Shown here: positions 15,054 through 28,586 of the stretch, in pieces
Numbering within the stretch: position 1 is the stretch's first letter
How the letters are laid out: the number at the start of each line of letters is the position of its first letter
Assembly (NCBI GenBank): GCA_036937835.1
Contig: CM072862.1
Span: forward strand, 24,261,501 to 24,325,500
DNA: 64,000 nt
From: Pampus argenteus
Taxonomy: Eukaryota; Chordata; Actinopteri; Scombriformes; Stromateidae
Direction of reading: 5' to 3'
Notes under the pieces: generated by a model
What the model saw: only the letters and a program-made list of their open reading frames with translations
Databases searched by the model: none
Told to the model about the DNA's origin: nothing
Position numbers and translations under genes: made by a program

Positions 15054-15396
15054 CCTTTGCTTTTGTCCTGTGAAAGCTGTTTCATATTTAAATGTTTCAC
15101 TGTAAAGGAAGAAACGTTATGATTTCGTTCCATTCTTGATGTGCAGAAAAACAACCTCTGAAGCCCATTTTTAAAAAAAAACAAAAAAACTTTTACATCT
15201 TTAGTCACTATCGCCAAGTTAACCAGCGTGAACTCTGCTTGGATCTTGAACGAAAAAAAATGTACATCTGAGAGTCGTTTTCGTCTGTGTAGGGCATAAT
15301 GTAGCCTCAAGCTTTCAGTGGATAAATTGTACAAAAAGAGGTTAATTATTAATTATTCTGGACCACATTTGATTGCTTGAATGTTTGTGAAACACT

Positions 15397-15402
15397 AATA
15401 AA
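15397..15402 (+). terminator. AATAAA polyadenylation-type hexamer
   Basis: AATAAA is followed by GCTCATTTTGATGATTT, a T/G-rich downstream element. The preceding 400 bp has a 3'-UTR look (A/T-rich, A-runs). No supported coding exon ends here, so it may serve a non-coding transcript or be chance. Confidence 0.2.
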
Positions 15403-16082
15403 AGCTCATTTTGATGATTTAAACAGGCCACATATTCATCTTATATAAATATATATTTATATGTGTGCACAGAGGTTTTATCCCAAGTTTTACCTCCTTA
15501 CTGTAAAGTATACTGTACATACAGCTAGTACAGGGGAGTTTGCAGAAGTAGTTTTCATTTTCTACACATTCTGCAACTATCAAGTATTTTGTAATACAGA
15601 TCTACAGAGATCCTACATGCAGAGTGCAACTAATCAGAGTAAACGATCGAGAGACTTGTTTTTCGACACGGTGGTCTAAATGCAGCAGAGAACTTCTCGC
15701 TGCTCTTCACACAAGGTGTGTATGAAGGTGATGTGGTGGTGCTGGGATGATGAGATGAGACGAGATGCTGTTGGTTTAGTTTCAGTTCACTGCTCCATGT
15801 TGGCCTCCTGTGAGGTTGGAATGCCTTGACAGGAGGAGGAAGAAGGGAGCATCATGAGGGGGATGGGAGTTTGGCTCTTCGGAGATCTCTTTCTTCCTCC
15901 CTTTCTGTCTATATCACACACACACACACTCTGAAAGTGGCTGTGAGGTTAACTCTAGCTCAAGTTCATTGTGGCTGAGTTCCGGGAGGCGGTGGTGTTT
16001 GAGGGTGTAGAGGGGGGTGAGGAGGAGCAGTAATTAAAGAGCTTTGAGAGGGGGGCCCCTGCGCTCTGTTAGATGCATTTCA

Positions 16083-16105
16083 CCCCCCCCCCCCCCCCCT
16101 TCTAG

Positions 16106-16137
<32 letters not shown>
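16083..16137. repeat. Poly-C tracts (C17, spacer, C32)
   Basis: Two uninterrupted C runs are separated only by TTCTAG. The other strand is poly-G, able to form G-quadruplexes, and the C strand can form an i-motif. Run length may be affected by sequencing error. Confidence 0.9.
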
Positions 16138-16302
16138 ATAATCCCCACAGGAATAAACAAATTGGGCTTTTCAGCCTGCAAGCTGGGCCTGGGGGCTCCT
16201 GTAATGGGATAGACATGAGGTGTGTGTGTGTCAAACAGAGAGAGATTGTGTGTGTGTGAATATGAGATATGAGAGAGAAAACATGTGGTTCTCGGTCAGT
16301 TT

Positions 16303-16469
16303 TGTGTGTGTGTGTGTGTGTGTCACCACAAGTGCAGTAAGTGGCTAATTGTTCCCAGCTCAGTGGTGAAGTGTGCAGACGGACAAAGAGGCTGCGGCTT
16401 CATTTACGTAATCCACGAGTTCTGTATTTGAACCAGATTATACTGGGATACCTCTTAAACACCTGAGCA

Positions 16470-16505
<36 letters not shown>
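16303..16505. repeat. Two (TG)n tracts (16,303-16,323 and 16,472-16,505)
   Basis: Separated by about 150 bp of unique sequence; the second has about 17 units. Confidence 0.9.
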
Positions 16506-16508
<3 letters not shown>

Positions 16509-16587
16509 GTTAGACTGATGCTGCCTTCTTTGTTTTGTTTTTAAGACAAGTTTTTGTCACTTTTTATTGGATACTAAACAGTAAAGA

Positions 16588-16660
16588 GGCACATTATTCA
16601 TTATTTATATAGCACAACAAATCAATTCAAAGTGCTTTACATAAAACAATGACAAATTCA
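16588..16660. repeat. Probable fragment of a dispersed fish repeat
   Basis: The TTTATATAGCAC and AAAGTGCTTTACATAAAA motifs resemble the widespread teleost elements containing 'tttatatagcgc...aaagcgctttaca'. The assignment is from memory. Confidence 0.45.
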
Positions 16661-19600
16661 AACCAGAGATGTTACAGACCAACTGGAGGAAAAAGTCTAA
16701 ACTTTTCACTTACTGGTAAATAAAAACCTGCTTCGATGATAAGACTCATCTACTGCTCCCCATCCCTGTCACTCTTCATCGCTTGCTTCGCAGCATGATG
16801 TATATTTCTTAACCTGAATCCTCGCATGGTACAAACTCAAATCTTATTGCGGCGACGCCGTGCACCTCCGATCGTCCTAATCGGATCAAAAGCGCAGGAG
16901 CATGATGTCAGGCGGGCAAATGAAGCCGATGAGGAAGAGTGTATCTAAATCCATATCTTTTAAGCTGAAATAAATGCGCCTCACATCACACAGCTGGCTG
17001 CCTCTCTGCTTAACAACCAACATGACAGTTTTGTTCACAGAGCGCTGTGTGTGTGTGTGTGTGTGCATATTTGTGTGGTTTTCTTGTGGGGAGGGGGGAG
17101 GTTAAATAATTCAGCCCCTTTCCTCTTAATGAGCCTCAAGAACATCTCATTTCACTGGCTGTTGCACTTGAAAAAGAAAAATAGTCCCCCCCTCCCTGAT
17201 TCTCCTCTTCAGTTCCTCCACCTCCACTTCCAGCCTTCAACGACTTCAGAGGGTTCTGCCATGCAAAGCAGCCAATGATTTACTAAAAGGTCCTTTTAAT
17301 CTTTGCAAGTTTTATTCCCCCCAGCCTGTCTGGAGGTCAGTAATCATCTCTTTTTCTTTGCACAAAAGGAGCTCTGTTGGTTCGTCGGGGTTGTTGACAG
17401 CAGAGAGAGAGAGAGAGAGGAGGAGAGTTGAGAAGTTTCAGCTTGTTGTCCTGCAGGTCTGATGAGGATCAGCAGGTTGTTCATTAAAACATCACTCCAA
17501 GTCTCAGCCACTTTGTTTCCCTGCAGAACGTGGAGATGCAGATGTTGTTCTGTCACAGAGGAAAAGGGGTGGAGGGAGTCTATGAGACGCCAAGAAGAGG
17601 GAAAAAAAAAATATGGTTACAAAAACAACATTGAAGAAGGCATCCTGCTGAAGCCGGTCTCTCTCTGCTCCCTACAAAGACACCCGACTAAAATATCTAA
17701 AAAAAAACCTTGTCAGAGAGGAAACGGCATCCGCTTTGAAAGACAGAAAGCAAGTTTGTTTACGTGCCCCGTCCTCCTCTCCTCCCCTTCATCACCACCC
17801 TCCTCCTCCTCCGTTCAGCTCCCCCAGATGTTGTTACAGTGAATGCACCATGCCTGCTTTCACCGCACAAATCTGATCCTCATCGTCGAGTCATGAAACG
17901 CTTCCTCCTTGCCTCTCATACAGGCCTTCTGCACCCGCCCGACGTAATTCACTTCTTCATTGACTTCTTTATAATCTACAGAAAAGTAGAAAAACACTGC
18001 GGAGGTTCGGGGCGAAGAGGAAAATGGTGGTTGTGTTACGTTTCCGGCTTTAATCAAAGTTGTGAATATTCCATCAGTGCTGTTGTGTTTCTCTGTTGCT
18101 GCAAGCGATCCTCCTCCACACTCCTCTCTTCTGAAGCTTGGTGGTTTATGGTGGTTTGCTCTTATCCTCTTTTTTTTTTTCGCCCCCCCTTATCCTCTGT
18201 TTGTTGTCTCTAAAGTGGGTTACATCTGTTCTGGGTGAAAGTAGAGATTCATAGATGCTGCAGAACGAGCAGAAAAACTCCACAGAACTGAGAAAACTGA
18301 GAGTAGTAAATGATCTTTCTCTGCTTGTGTTTCTTTTTCATGTCTTCCTTGTATTTTTTATATTGAATCTACTCACTGGCATGTGTGATTAATCATAGAT
18401 ATTCTTCCGTTGGCATCATTAATCATGTCTTTCTTCAGTGCTACTGAAGTGCTTGGTATCTCAAAGATTAGCTGCGAGGACTAATTAATATTTCTCTTTC
18501 TTGCTGAAAATCTGTAAAAAACCAGAAACATGTACAAGACTCGGACTTTGAGAAATCTGGCTTTGAAAGCAGGGTTTGATTAAGTCAAGATTATGTCCAT
18601 TCTAGTTCCCTTCTGGTGTGTCGTTCAAGGTAAAATAAACGGAGAAAAAGTACTAAAAAAAACAGCCTCACTACTCTAAATGACCAGATGAACATCATGT
18701 GTTAATGACTGAAAGCTCCATGTTATGTTCACTCAGTTTTTTATTTGCAATCTACTCAATGCAATTATAATTTTTCCTCACAGTGCGGCCGTACACAGCG
18801 CATCATGCAGCAATAATAGACAGTTGTTCTAGCTTATTTATCAAATGAATGTTATGCCATGTTCATCTGACTGATGGCAACGAGGAAACTATGTGTGTGG
18901 TTGTCTGTGTGTGTCTGTGTGTGTGTGTTCTTGGTTGTCAGCCAGTAGTCGGTAGCCTGCAGGCATCTAAGCAGGCAGGCCTGAGCAGGTCCAGCACTCA
19001 GATTAGACTACAGCCAGCACCTCTGCTGTCTTCCCCCCGTCTGGGTCATATCACTCTGCCTGCATGCATTGTGTGTGTGAGTGAGTGTATGTGAGTGAGT
19101 GTATGTGAGTGGCCTGGACAGGTTTGTTCTTTTAATCAAGGCTCGCTGAAAACAGACAGAAGCGATCTTAACATCACTCTTGCCGAGGCTGTCAGTCATC
19201 TTGAGGAAAAAAGGATAAAGAAGAAGGAGGGAAGGAAGGAAGGAAATATAGGAAGGGAAGGAGGTATCTGAGACATAAATAAAGCTGCAGATTTAGGACA
19301 GCAAGGATGGAGGTAAAGAGAGGACGGAGCTGAACAGATAATTGAGGTGTGTGTGTGTGTGTCAGAAGAGCGATTTACTCCACCCTAACAGTAAAATATT
19401 ACATTTGTTCGAAGGCAGATGGTGTCTCGGGCACCGTTTTGTTATGGCTGAGACCGAAACAAATTCATCTGAATGAAATATGCGATGACTGGCAGGACGG
19501 ACACGTCGTGCTCACAATGTTGATGCAGTGTCAGCAGTGATATGCTAAAAAATGACCTTCATCTTTTCTTCTGATTGAAATCACAACGTTAGAAATGGTG

Positions 19601-21414
19601 TTGTCATTACATAGTCTGTTTTTAAACATCACGTGTCCTGTTCAGTACATGTATCGGTCACAGTTTTTTATAACATATTTTATAGGATCCTTATCAATAG
19701 CATCTTTTCGTGGGATATAAAATGATAACTTTTACCTGTTGTAAGATTTGGACAACGTTGGACTACGTGTTTGTGATCACTCCAACGATGTGTTTGTAAT
19801 AATCTCTTATTTCACAGAAAAAAAACTGTCTGTGGTCAAAGTTGAACCAGGCAAGTTATCAGACAGTTAATGATGTTACGTTTGCCATTTGTTTTCTACT
19901 CAAAATCATTTTTTCTTACCTGCGGGGGTTGTTTTGTATGATTGTGTTTTTTAAGTAATCCTTCCATGTTCCCAGATCAATTAACTTTGTGAGAACATTA
20001 TTATTACCAATAGACAGTGATGGCTCAATCTATGAAAACAATACCAGAGTTGTAATAAGCTGGAATTATCCTTTAAATGTCTTTTATTTCCATCATCTTC
20101 TCTTCTTCCTTTATTACACTGGTGCTGTTTTTGGGTGATATCTTCATCCGCTGCTGTGACAAGCTGACGGGGGGTGGGGGTGGTGGTTTGGGAGGGACAC
20201 ACAAAGATTGATGTCTTCATATCCCGAAATGCCCTGGGCCAAATTAACGTTTATTGAGTTACACCCTGAATTTCCTTCTTTATGAAGGTCTAAAATAGGA
20301 TACCAGTCCCCTCTTCCCAGGCAGATATTAAACAACAGATAATGGTTTGGGACTGAAATACCCACAAACGCTCTGATCGTTTTTTTTTTTTTTAGGTTTT
20401 ATTGTTGATCAAGGTGGGGGAGCTTAACTCGAGGAATAGGATCATGTTGTGATTTGATGATCACAGCGTCTCCAAATGAAACTTTGATGATCGTCGTGGT
20501 TCCACTTTTTTCTTTTTATGGTTGTTGAAGACCCATTAACAGTTGTCATAACACTGAAGTCTAATTATTGTGCAGCCAGGGGGGGGGATGCATAACTGGA
20601 TCTTAAGTCCAACGTGATCTGAAGGCTGCGGCGCGTTACGCACCCACAGACTGACAGCGCAAATATTTGAGCCATCTATTTAAATGGGAGGTTTATTAGG
20701 GCAGTGGAGTGGGCTGCTGTCATTTCTACTTGGAGACATGTGAAAAGCTTCCTGTCAACACGCTGTAGGACGCTTCGGTAGTGAGCTTTTGGAGGGACAA
20801 CTTAGGTCAAGTGATTGATTCAGAGTTACAAACTAATAACCTTAAAAAAAGGGTACGTTTGGCTTTTATTTGCATTAACCAGTTGTCTAATTTTTTTTTT
20901 TTTTTCCTTAATATCGAGCAAATGTACGCCTTATATTTTGACATCCCTCGTAAGCAGATAAAGGATTATGTGCGCCATGGCAACAAAACCAGTTAGTGAC
21001 AACCTATAATTAGCCTGAGTGAAGCTGTACCGCTCCATCCTACACACACACACACACAACACACACACAGTGGAAAATTGGAAAAAAAATGTTTAGTGGG
21101 AGTTTTGCTTTTCCTCTTGAAATGAGTTGGAGAGCTGCACATTTACTGAGCAGTTGTTTCCAATTCAAGCAGGAAGGAGCTTCAAGCTTATCATTAAATA
21201 AGGTGCAACCAACTTTGCACCTTTTTGTTACCTTATTGTCATATCCCAGTGGCCAGGGGTTACAACTCAGTACTTTCTTTTCTCAGAGTTTAATTGCTAA
21301 GATTGTAGTAATATATAATGATTAAAAACATGAGCTGAATAATGTAAATAAAAGGTATTCACTGTTTGTTTCCATCCCAAACTGGCACTGACTGTACCTT
21401 AGTCTGCAGGGCTA

Positions 21415-21492
21415 CGATACCATCAAAAAGTTTGAACACACTTTCTCATTCAAGTAAACAGGAAAGTGAACTTTTGACTCGTACTGTATGTT
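21415..21492. repeat. Deletion derivative of a dispersed repeat with inverted ends
   Basis: AAAAGTTTGAACACAC at the left and AACTTTTGACTCGTACTGTA at the right resemble the two ends (GTTTGGACACAC / CTTTTGACTGGTACTGTA) of a common fish element. Only about 20 bp of interior remains. Recognised from memory; the family name is uncertain. Confidence 0.5.
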
Positions 21493-23929
21493 CCTCTGAA
21501 TTCAGAATGAAGACTGGAGTAAATGACTGACCCGAGGAGTATCCTCTTACTTTCTTTATCAGACCTCAGTGAAGCTATGTGGGCCACCGACATCTTTCTA
21601 GTTTACTCAAATGATCAATCAGGCGGACAAGGTTCTGACTCTGCAGACGCCTCTAATTTCCTACAGCACCACAGATCTGCGGCTCTTGCCTTTCTTTGCC
21701 TTTTCTGTTGTCTCCTTCTTCAAACAGACAATTGGTTTGTATTGATTTTCTGAGCATCGTTCCCAGATGACTCATCCTCTCGTTCTGGGAGTCTGGCTCT
21801 GAGAGGAAATGCTTTCTTCGGGTTTCTTGCTCTTCTTTAGGTGATGCTTGTCAAGGTGTAAGGTCCTGTCTGGGCGTCGCGGCTCAGAATAGTTGGAGCT
21901 CATGATTGTAGGTGGGAAAAGATTTATAGTGTATTCTTTCTTAAAGAGGAATAACATCTTTAGTGGGGCCGAGGCTGGCAAGAGGTGTGCTGTGGCGCCC
22001 CTGAGGAGCATTTGGCCTTCCTCGACTGTTTTGTAAGTGTTTGACAGGTGAAATAGTGTGGGAACTGCAGGGAGTGTTGCTTTAAAATGCTTTTTGTTGC
22101 GCTTGTCGGGGATGTGGAGGTGCCTGGTGAATGCTCAATAGCTCTGTAGGAGCCGCCGGTGAATGGTTGAGTGCTCGGGGGGAAAATGGCTTCCCGCAAA
22201 AGCTGTGCAGATTGTTGCTGAGGCTCCCTCTGTGGGGAAACTGTCCACATTTCTTTTCTCCAACTGCAAACTCCCACAAAGGAGAGCAGAAAGTGTTTTT
22301 TTTTTGTTATTGATTGATCAGACTGACATGTACTTTGCCTGTACCAGTTGGAGAATCGCCATGCGAACTGATCAGCCACATCCGCCGAAGCCAAGCTTGT
22401 TCTATAACATCCTCTGCTTGGAGGAAAGAAAATGTCTCGCTGTCCACACTCATTTTCATTGTTTTCGCTGTTGTTTTTCATGTGTTGTGGAAATCTCATA
22501 TGGGATATGGCAAATCATGCTCTGTTGTTAATTCTGTCCCTGACAAATATGCTTTTAATCAGACCAATAATTGCTTTGTTCACCCAGTCTCTGAGTTTGG
22601 TCCAAGCGTCTTTAGGCAGTAAAGATCCAGCAGGGCTTTTTAAATGATTGAAAGATGGTTGGGGTGAGACATGGTGATGGAGGGTGAGTCACCCACGTTT
22701 GATGACTGGGGCAATAGGAGGGTCAAATGGGGTCCTGAGAACCCAGAAAAATGTGGGGCGCTTCGTGTTCCCCTTTTCCTTAATTCAGAGTATTTGTCTT
22801 AGCCTTACCAAGAAGGAAAATGAGAAGGGTTGAAGCATAGATAAATGGATGGGCTAAGAAAAGCAAAGGGAACGGGCGAGAGAAAACTGTTTATGTTAAA
22901 GGAAATGGCTGCTGATGGACGATATTGGATGGATAAAGGAATGTGGGTTTTGCGGGAATAGCTTGTGGTTGCTTTTAGAGACGGAGAAAGTAAGGCAGAG
23001 AGCGAAGCAGAGAGAGGGATTGTTCAGAGCCAGCGCCTGGCGAGGGCCATTGTTCATCCTTCCCTTTTGAGCTGAAGGAGACAGGAGAGTTTCACACGCC
23101 ACTCGCAGGCATCCTGCTGGGCAGCCCCGGAAGGGGGCTATTGCTGCCGGTAAAGAAGGCCCGGCCATAGGGATAAATTACTCTGAATGGAGGGGTCTGT
23201 GCTTGCCGTTTTCTACTCTTTTTTTTTTTTTCTAAAAAGAGCGAGAGAGGGAAAGAATTCAACCCCAACCACAGGTTGTCCGCTTCAGTTCTAGAAAGGC
23301 TTTGCCTTCCAAGTCACCAATTTAACATCCATCCACCCCCACCGCCCTAAAAACTCTCCACTCCCACCTCCTCTGGAATTCGGGGGTTTTGTTGTTCTGC
23401 GGGGACTGGGGTGTGTGCAGCTTCTGAGGTTTCATAACTTTGGGATGGTCACGTGTTTTATATTGGTTAAGGGGTTACAACATTAATCTAAAATTTTAAT
23501 CACGTTTGATGACATTTCTTCACACACTTTCCCCATTAATAGGACTGTGACGTGCACATTTAAAAGACAAATAAAAGTAATATTCTCTGTCTAGCTTGTG
23601 TCCCAGCTAATAAAGATGCCCCCAAATAAGAAGAATATGCCAGTGACATTTGCTAGATAACGTGTTATTAAAGGGATCGTGTGTTGGTGGAGACTTGTTT
23701 CTTCCAGCAGGTGTCAGGTAATTGACAGCGACGAAACTTATCACGAATATAGAAACCACTGGAGCCTTATATATCTACAAGTATGATTGTGTACAGACAC
23801 AAACTCATCATCCGCCATGGGTGCTGGCGTGTTTTGGGGTTCCTCCCCCTGTGAAATGATTATTAGTATTCAAATTTCCATGCAGCTGGTATCCTGACAG
23901 CTATGAAATATGTCAGTATAAATCTGATT

Positions 23930-24012
23930 AAATCCCTTAAGAGATCATTTCATTTTTATTTGAATCAATATTAGTATTGGCTTCCAAAATCCAGTATCAG
24001 TCCAGCTCTACT
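23930..24012. repeat. Probable tail of a degraded dispersed repeat
   Basis: ATCCAGTATCAGTCCAGCTCTACT resembles the 'cagtatcggtcgggctcta' tail of a fish interspersed repeat. Related sequence occurs at 50.7-51.0 kb. Confidence 0.3.
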
Positions 24013-24118
24013 TCCAGTCTGGTGTTTCTTGACAAGGCTCCCTGAAAACGAGAACGACTCGCAGCCTCTAATTATTAGCTGGAGTGTGCACATCTGTACA
24101 GGAGTGAGTGTTGTCTAG

Positions 24119-24141
24119 TGTGTGTGTGTGTGTGTGTGTGT
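24119..24141. repeat. (TG)n microsatellite
   Basis: About 11 units. Confidence 0.9.
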
Positions 24142-26171
24142 TCATGCATGTTTTAGCCCTCGTAGTAAGCAGCTCATTTTAACGTTAATGACTGTTGGAC
24201 TGATGTAGAAAACAGAGAGGTCAATATACTGAAACTGGCAAACTCTCACTCGGAGATCTGAAATTTACAAGCCTAGCTTTTGCCCCAAATCCCAAATGTT
24301 AACATCATAGATCATCTGGTGCCAATGTGGAGGAGGTTAGAGCTCCGGAGAGCGAAGCCCTTCAGGCTGCGTCAGATTAGAAGTGGATATTACACAGCCG
24401 GACCTCAGCGCCTGCTCTCCTCATCCAGTCAAAGACCATAAAGTGAGTTACAGTTCGCCCGCATGGAATAATCTCCTCTTATTACACTTATCCCTTCACT
24501 GCGAGTTCACATTCACAGACATGGACCAAATGGAGCCGCTAATACTGATCTGGCAATCGGCGCTGCCATGAGGTCTATTCATAAACACCGGAGTTGCTCA
24601 TGTTCAAAACTTGAGTGGTTTTGGAGTCTTCAGACATGCTGATATCTGTGGAACAGAATAATTAACCGTAAATAAGTACGTGTTGGGGATTTTTTTATGC
24701 CCAATTTGGTGGTTTGTTAATTTCTTAACACATAGTTCAGAGCAAAGTTTCAGTTAGCATGTTCATAAGGATGCAAATCTGATCAGATAGTTGAGTATTG
24801 TATATGAGAATCTCCAATGCAGACGGTTCAGTAAAACCAGTAAAAGTTTAATGAAAGTTATTCATCCTTTTAGCCTGCTTTGCTGTACTTTCTCCTGTAT
24901 TTGAAGGCCTCCTCAGTCTGACTGTGATCTGTACGTCAGATGGATTTCAGTCTGTCATCTTATAGCCCCAGAGCAGGTGATGGATAGATCCCAGGGAGAG
25001 GGAGTGATCTCTGGAGGGGTGTTTCTGTTGCAAGGAGGGTACAGGCTGGAAGTTTTGGCCCAGACGTGAGGCTCGTGTAGCATTTACAGACGGACTCTGC
25101 TGCATTGGACCTGATCCAAACACTAGTTACACACACAGAGCAAAAAAGACCATGTGTGCTGCAGAGACGTCCTGCTGGTGATAGTAAAATTGTCCCACAG
25201 AGATTGCAGACTCCCTGCACCTCTCTCTGGTTAAGTGCACAGCTATTCAGGGTGTTTTTTATTATTCTTCTACCTGGACTCTGGTTCAAGCACGGCGATG
25301 TTAACATTCCTGTTGGTTCAGCTACTTTAATTTCAGCCGAGAGTGGTCCACCACTTTTACAACCCAGAAACATGGTTTTGATATGCCTCCACAGAACAAT
25401 AGATGATTGCTGTGGAGACGGGCCACTTAGTTTGGGTTTATTGGACATTTTTGTGGTTTGAATCCCATGTCGTCGATGTGGTATTTTGGCCTTCACTTCA
25501 TTCTTTTCACTTTTTGAAGTGTAATGAATTAACAATGAACTCTACACTCAGCATGTCTCTCTTAGAGCTGGATGTTGGCACTGATCTGATTGTATTTGAG
25601 TCAATCAGGGTCATTATAAGTAAAATTGTTCAATGCATGTTTTTTTTTTTATTACTGAATATTTTTTATCACAAGTTCCCAAGATCCAAGGATGAAATTC
25701 AGAGAACCAACATTTAAAAAGGTGGGACCAGATAAATGATTTAAACCCATTCAATCATTTAACCAATCAAGAGCCGGGAGGCACCAGCTCCTGATTGACT
25801 GAAAACCTCTACAGTATCTTACCCAGTCAGGTGTGGGCAGGATCAGGGATGAGAACCAGCGACTTAAACATGTCAATTAGTTTCCTGTTTGTCGATGAAG
25901 TGACTCATCCGCTAACAGTTTCAGCTCTAAAGTAGAGACGTCCTGAGCTATTGGTGTAAAACCGCAGTATTGACAGATTGAAAGATTGATTTTGATGTTT
26001 TAAAGAATTGATGTTGCATAATCCAATTGCAAATTACACCCCGCTTGGAAAACAAAGTTTTTCCAGGAAGGAGCTCTGAGCTCTGGGCTCAGTGGAAGCT
26101 CTGACCCGTGTGTCTCTGATGGAGGCCCTGTTTTGGGGGATTTTGAGGCTTAAAGTGGGGATAGTGTTGAG

Positions 26172-26220
26172 TTGTGTGTGTGTGTGTGTGTGAGTGAGTG
26201 TGTGTGTGAGTGAGTGTGAG
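26172..26220. repeat. (TG)n/(TGAG)n compound microsatellite
   Basis: TG units interrupted by AGTGAG blocks. Confidence 0.9.
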
Positions 26221-26366
26221 TTTGGGGGTCATCTGGCCAAAGAGACAATCTGTGGATTAGAGCGAGCTTGGACACCAAGTGCTCACTCAGCACATTACCC
26301 AGCAAGTCTGGTGTTCACAGCCAGAGGCAGAGCTCAAAGCACTGCTGTGTTTACACTGCCAGCCCT

Positions 26367-26368
<2 letters not shown>

Positions 26369-26398
<30 letters not shown>
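26369..26398. repeat. (CA)n microsatellite
   Basis: About 15 units. Confidence 0.95.
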
Positions 26399-26403
<5 letters not shown>

Positions 26404-26514
26404 GTGCAAACTAAAGCCAATGCATATTTGCATTGAAATTCAGTCTCACATTCTGTAAATCTCTGCAGTGATGCATTTCATTTCATTGAACTGTAGAGGC
26501 TGAAGTAATAACAG

Positions 26515-26840
26515 CACTCAAGTAGGACTCAAACTAATGATTACTTTCATTATTGATTCATCTGATGATTAATTGTTTGGTCAGAAAACGGTGCCTAAGG
26601 TGACATTGACCAACAGTCCACAACCCAAATATGTTCAGTTTGTAGCAATGAAGATTAAAGAAACCAGAATATATTCACATTTAAGACGATCAAGTCATTA
26701 TTTTTCTTCTTTTTGGAGTCAAAAACAGACTCCAAAAGAAGCCACAGTTCCTGCATGTCAAACATTGTATGAAGACAAGCAGCTGTACGAGAAGTTTGCC
26801 TGGATAAAATACGGCCTAAAATTGGCGACATTATGAATTA
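26515..26840. repeat. Degraded dispersed repeat (percomorph type)
   Basis: The run of motifs GATTAATTGTTTGGTC, CAGAAAACGGTG, CCAAATATGTTCAGTTT, AAAGAAACCAGAATATATTC and ACATTTAAGA matches, in order, an anonymous interspersed repeat I recall from perciform fish sequences. No coding capacity. Related fragments lie near 47.05 and 56.46 kb in this window. Confidence 0.55.
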
Positions 26841-27321
26841 AATTGGGAACTAATTCATTTCCTTACACAGATTTCCTTTCATCTGAGTGGCGTGGCAGTC
26901 ATGGTGCTGCCTCAGCAGCCGTTGAACAAATAGACACAACTTTCACTCTGTCTGTCTCTCTTCGCCCTGCTCACCCCTCCTATCTGGCTCCACGCTTTCT
27001 CACCCACACTAAATAAAAACACCACAGGAGTCCCTCCCACACGGGGTTATGACATTCGGACCTGCAGCTCTTCATCTGCCCCGCGCTCGCTGTATTGTTC
27101 TCCCCGCGTGCAGCCTCCATCCTTTACGGCGGCTTCATCTTCAGCATCAAGTTTGTCCTCTTAAACGTGTTTTTATGGAACAGTATTCGTCTAGATTCCC
27201 ATTAGGTCATTAAATGGCTAAAACTTGTGTCTGACACAGAAAAGGGAGTGTTTGTGATGTATCTTTTATGTGTTTTCTCTTTGATCATCACACAGAGCCT
27301 TTCCTCATTCACATACTGTAT

Positions 27322-27324
<3 letters not shown>

Positions 27325-27354
<30 letters not shown>
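27325..27354. repeat. (CA)n microsatellite
   Basis: About 15 units; a second, interrupted CA tract lies at 27,507-27,535. Confidence 0.9.
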
Positions 27355-27359
<5 letters not shown>

Positions 27360-28198
27360 GTCCTAAAGCCACATAAGTACAGTGTGCAGAGGCCAGAGTC
27401 ATCACAAAGGGCTGACAGTAGTGGAAAATGAAATGTAGTATGACAGGCTCGCCCCTCTCCCTCCTTAACCCCTTCATGGCCCCGTGACCAGACGGACCAC
27501 ACAGCACAACACACACACACACACCCACACACACATCCAAACACTGACTTCAATAACATTTATTTTTTTTGCACATAGTAATTGATTGTTTGTTGTTTAT
27601 TACCGGGACAGATGCATAAAGATATGCTCAAAAGCTAACGATAATTGGCAATAATTGTCCCTATATATTTTGTCACACTTTGTATCGTACATTAAAAAGT
27701 GCAAGTAAACAAAACAAACAAGCACCATTAAATTGGATAGAAATCCTAATCCTATAACACGTACAGAGTAATTAATAACTATGAACTGTGTTTGCATTTA
27801 TCATAAAATCAAACCTGGAAGGTGGATTTTAACCAGCTGTTTCTGGAGGCTGTTGCAGGCTTGTTCACTACTGGCTGCATCATATGTTTTATTTGGAGAT
27901 CTTCAGAGAAAAAAAAAAAAAGAGATTTGTGGGATTATGTTGGATTACCTCAAAACACTGTCTGATTTTTCCCCACATATTTTAAGAAAAATGACATTAA
28001 AGATACACTTTGATAAAGGGATATTTCTCCACTCTTCTTTTTTTAATATTATTTTTTTACTCGCATGTATTTCCCTCCTCCACACGGTGCCAGCCCACAT
28101 GCCCGTCCAGCAGCCATCCACTCATCCCGAGCCAAGTCAGTGTTATCTTTGAACTGACTTCAGAGAGATGGCTGGCCAGCCATGGATGATGACACTGG

Positions 28199-28226
28199 GT
28201 GTGTGTGTGTGTGTGTGCGTGTGTGT
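28199..28226. repeat. (TG)n microsatellite
   Basis: TG units with one CG step. Confidence 0.85.
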
Positions 28227-28565
28227 ACGTACACTGTATACAGCTCTGTAGCAGCTCTATCCTTTCATTCCCCCCCCTTGTTTGATCTCAGATGCCTCTA
28301 TTTTTAACCCTCAGTAGCAGGACGATGATATATCACCGAGCTTGTAATTATGTTGTTTTCGCTCATTTCAAGGGAATAAAGAACGGTATCCTCCCACATG
28401 CTTCTGGGTTGCACTTAGCTAATAGGCAATGACTTGGCTGAATGTGTATTCGTGTGTATGCACAAGTACTGCACATGATGAACACGCAGTACTGAGGCTC
28501 TGTAACAAAGCTCCTGGTCACATTGGGGGAGTATTAGCATGGTCTGGCATTAAAGGCAGGCCAAC

Positions 28566-28586
28566 AACACACACACACACACACAC
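28566..28586. repeat. (CA)n microsatellite
   Basis: About 10 units. Confidence 0.9.

Noticed and set aside
21960..22499. 179-codon minus-strand open frame
   Set aside because: No recognisable motif, several overlapping frames on both strands, no splice or promoter context.
24960..25535. 191-codon minus-strand open frame
   Set aside because: No domain, random-looking composition, and an overlapping open frame of 118 codons on the other strand; more likely chance than a gene.
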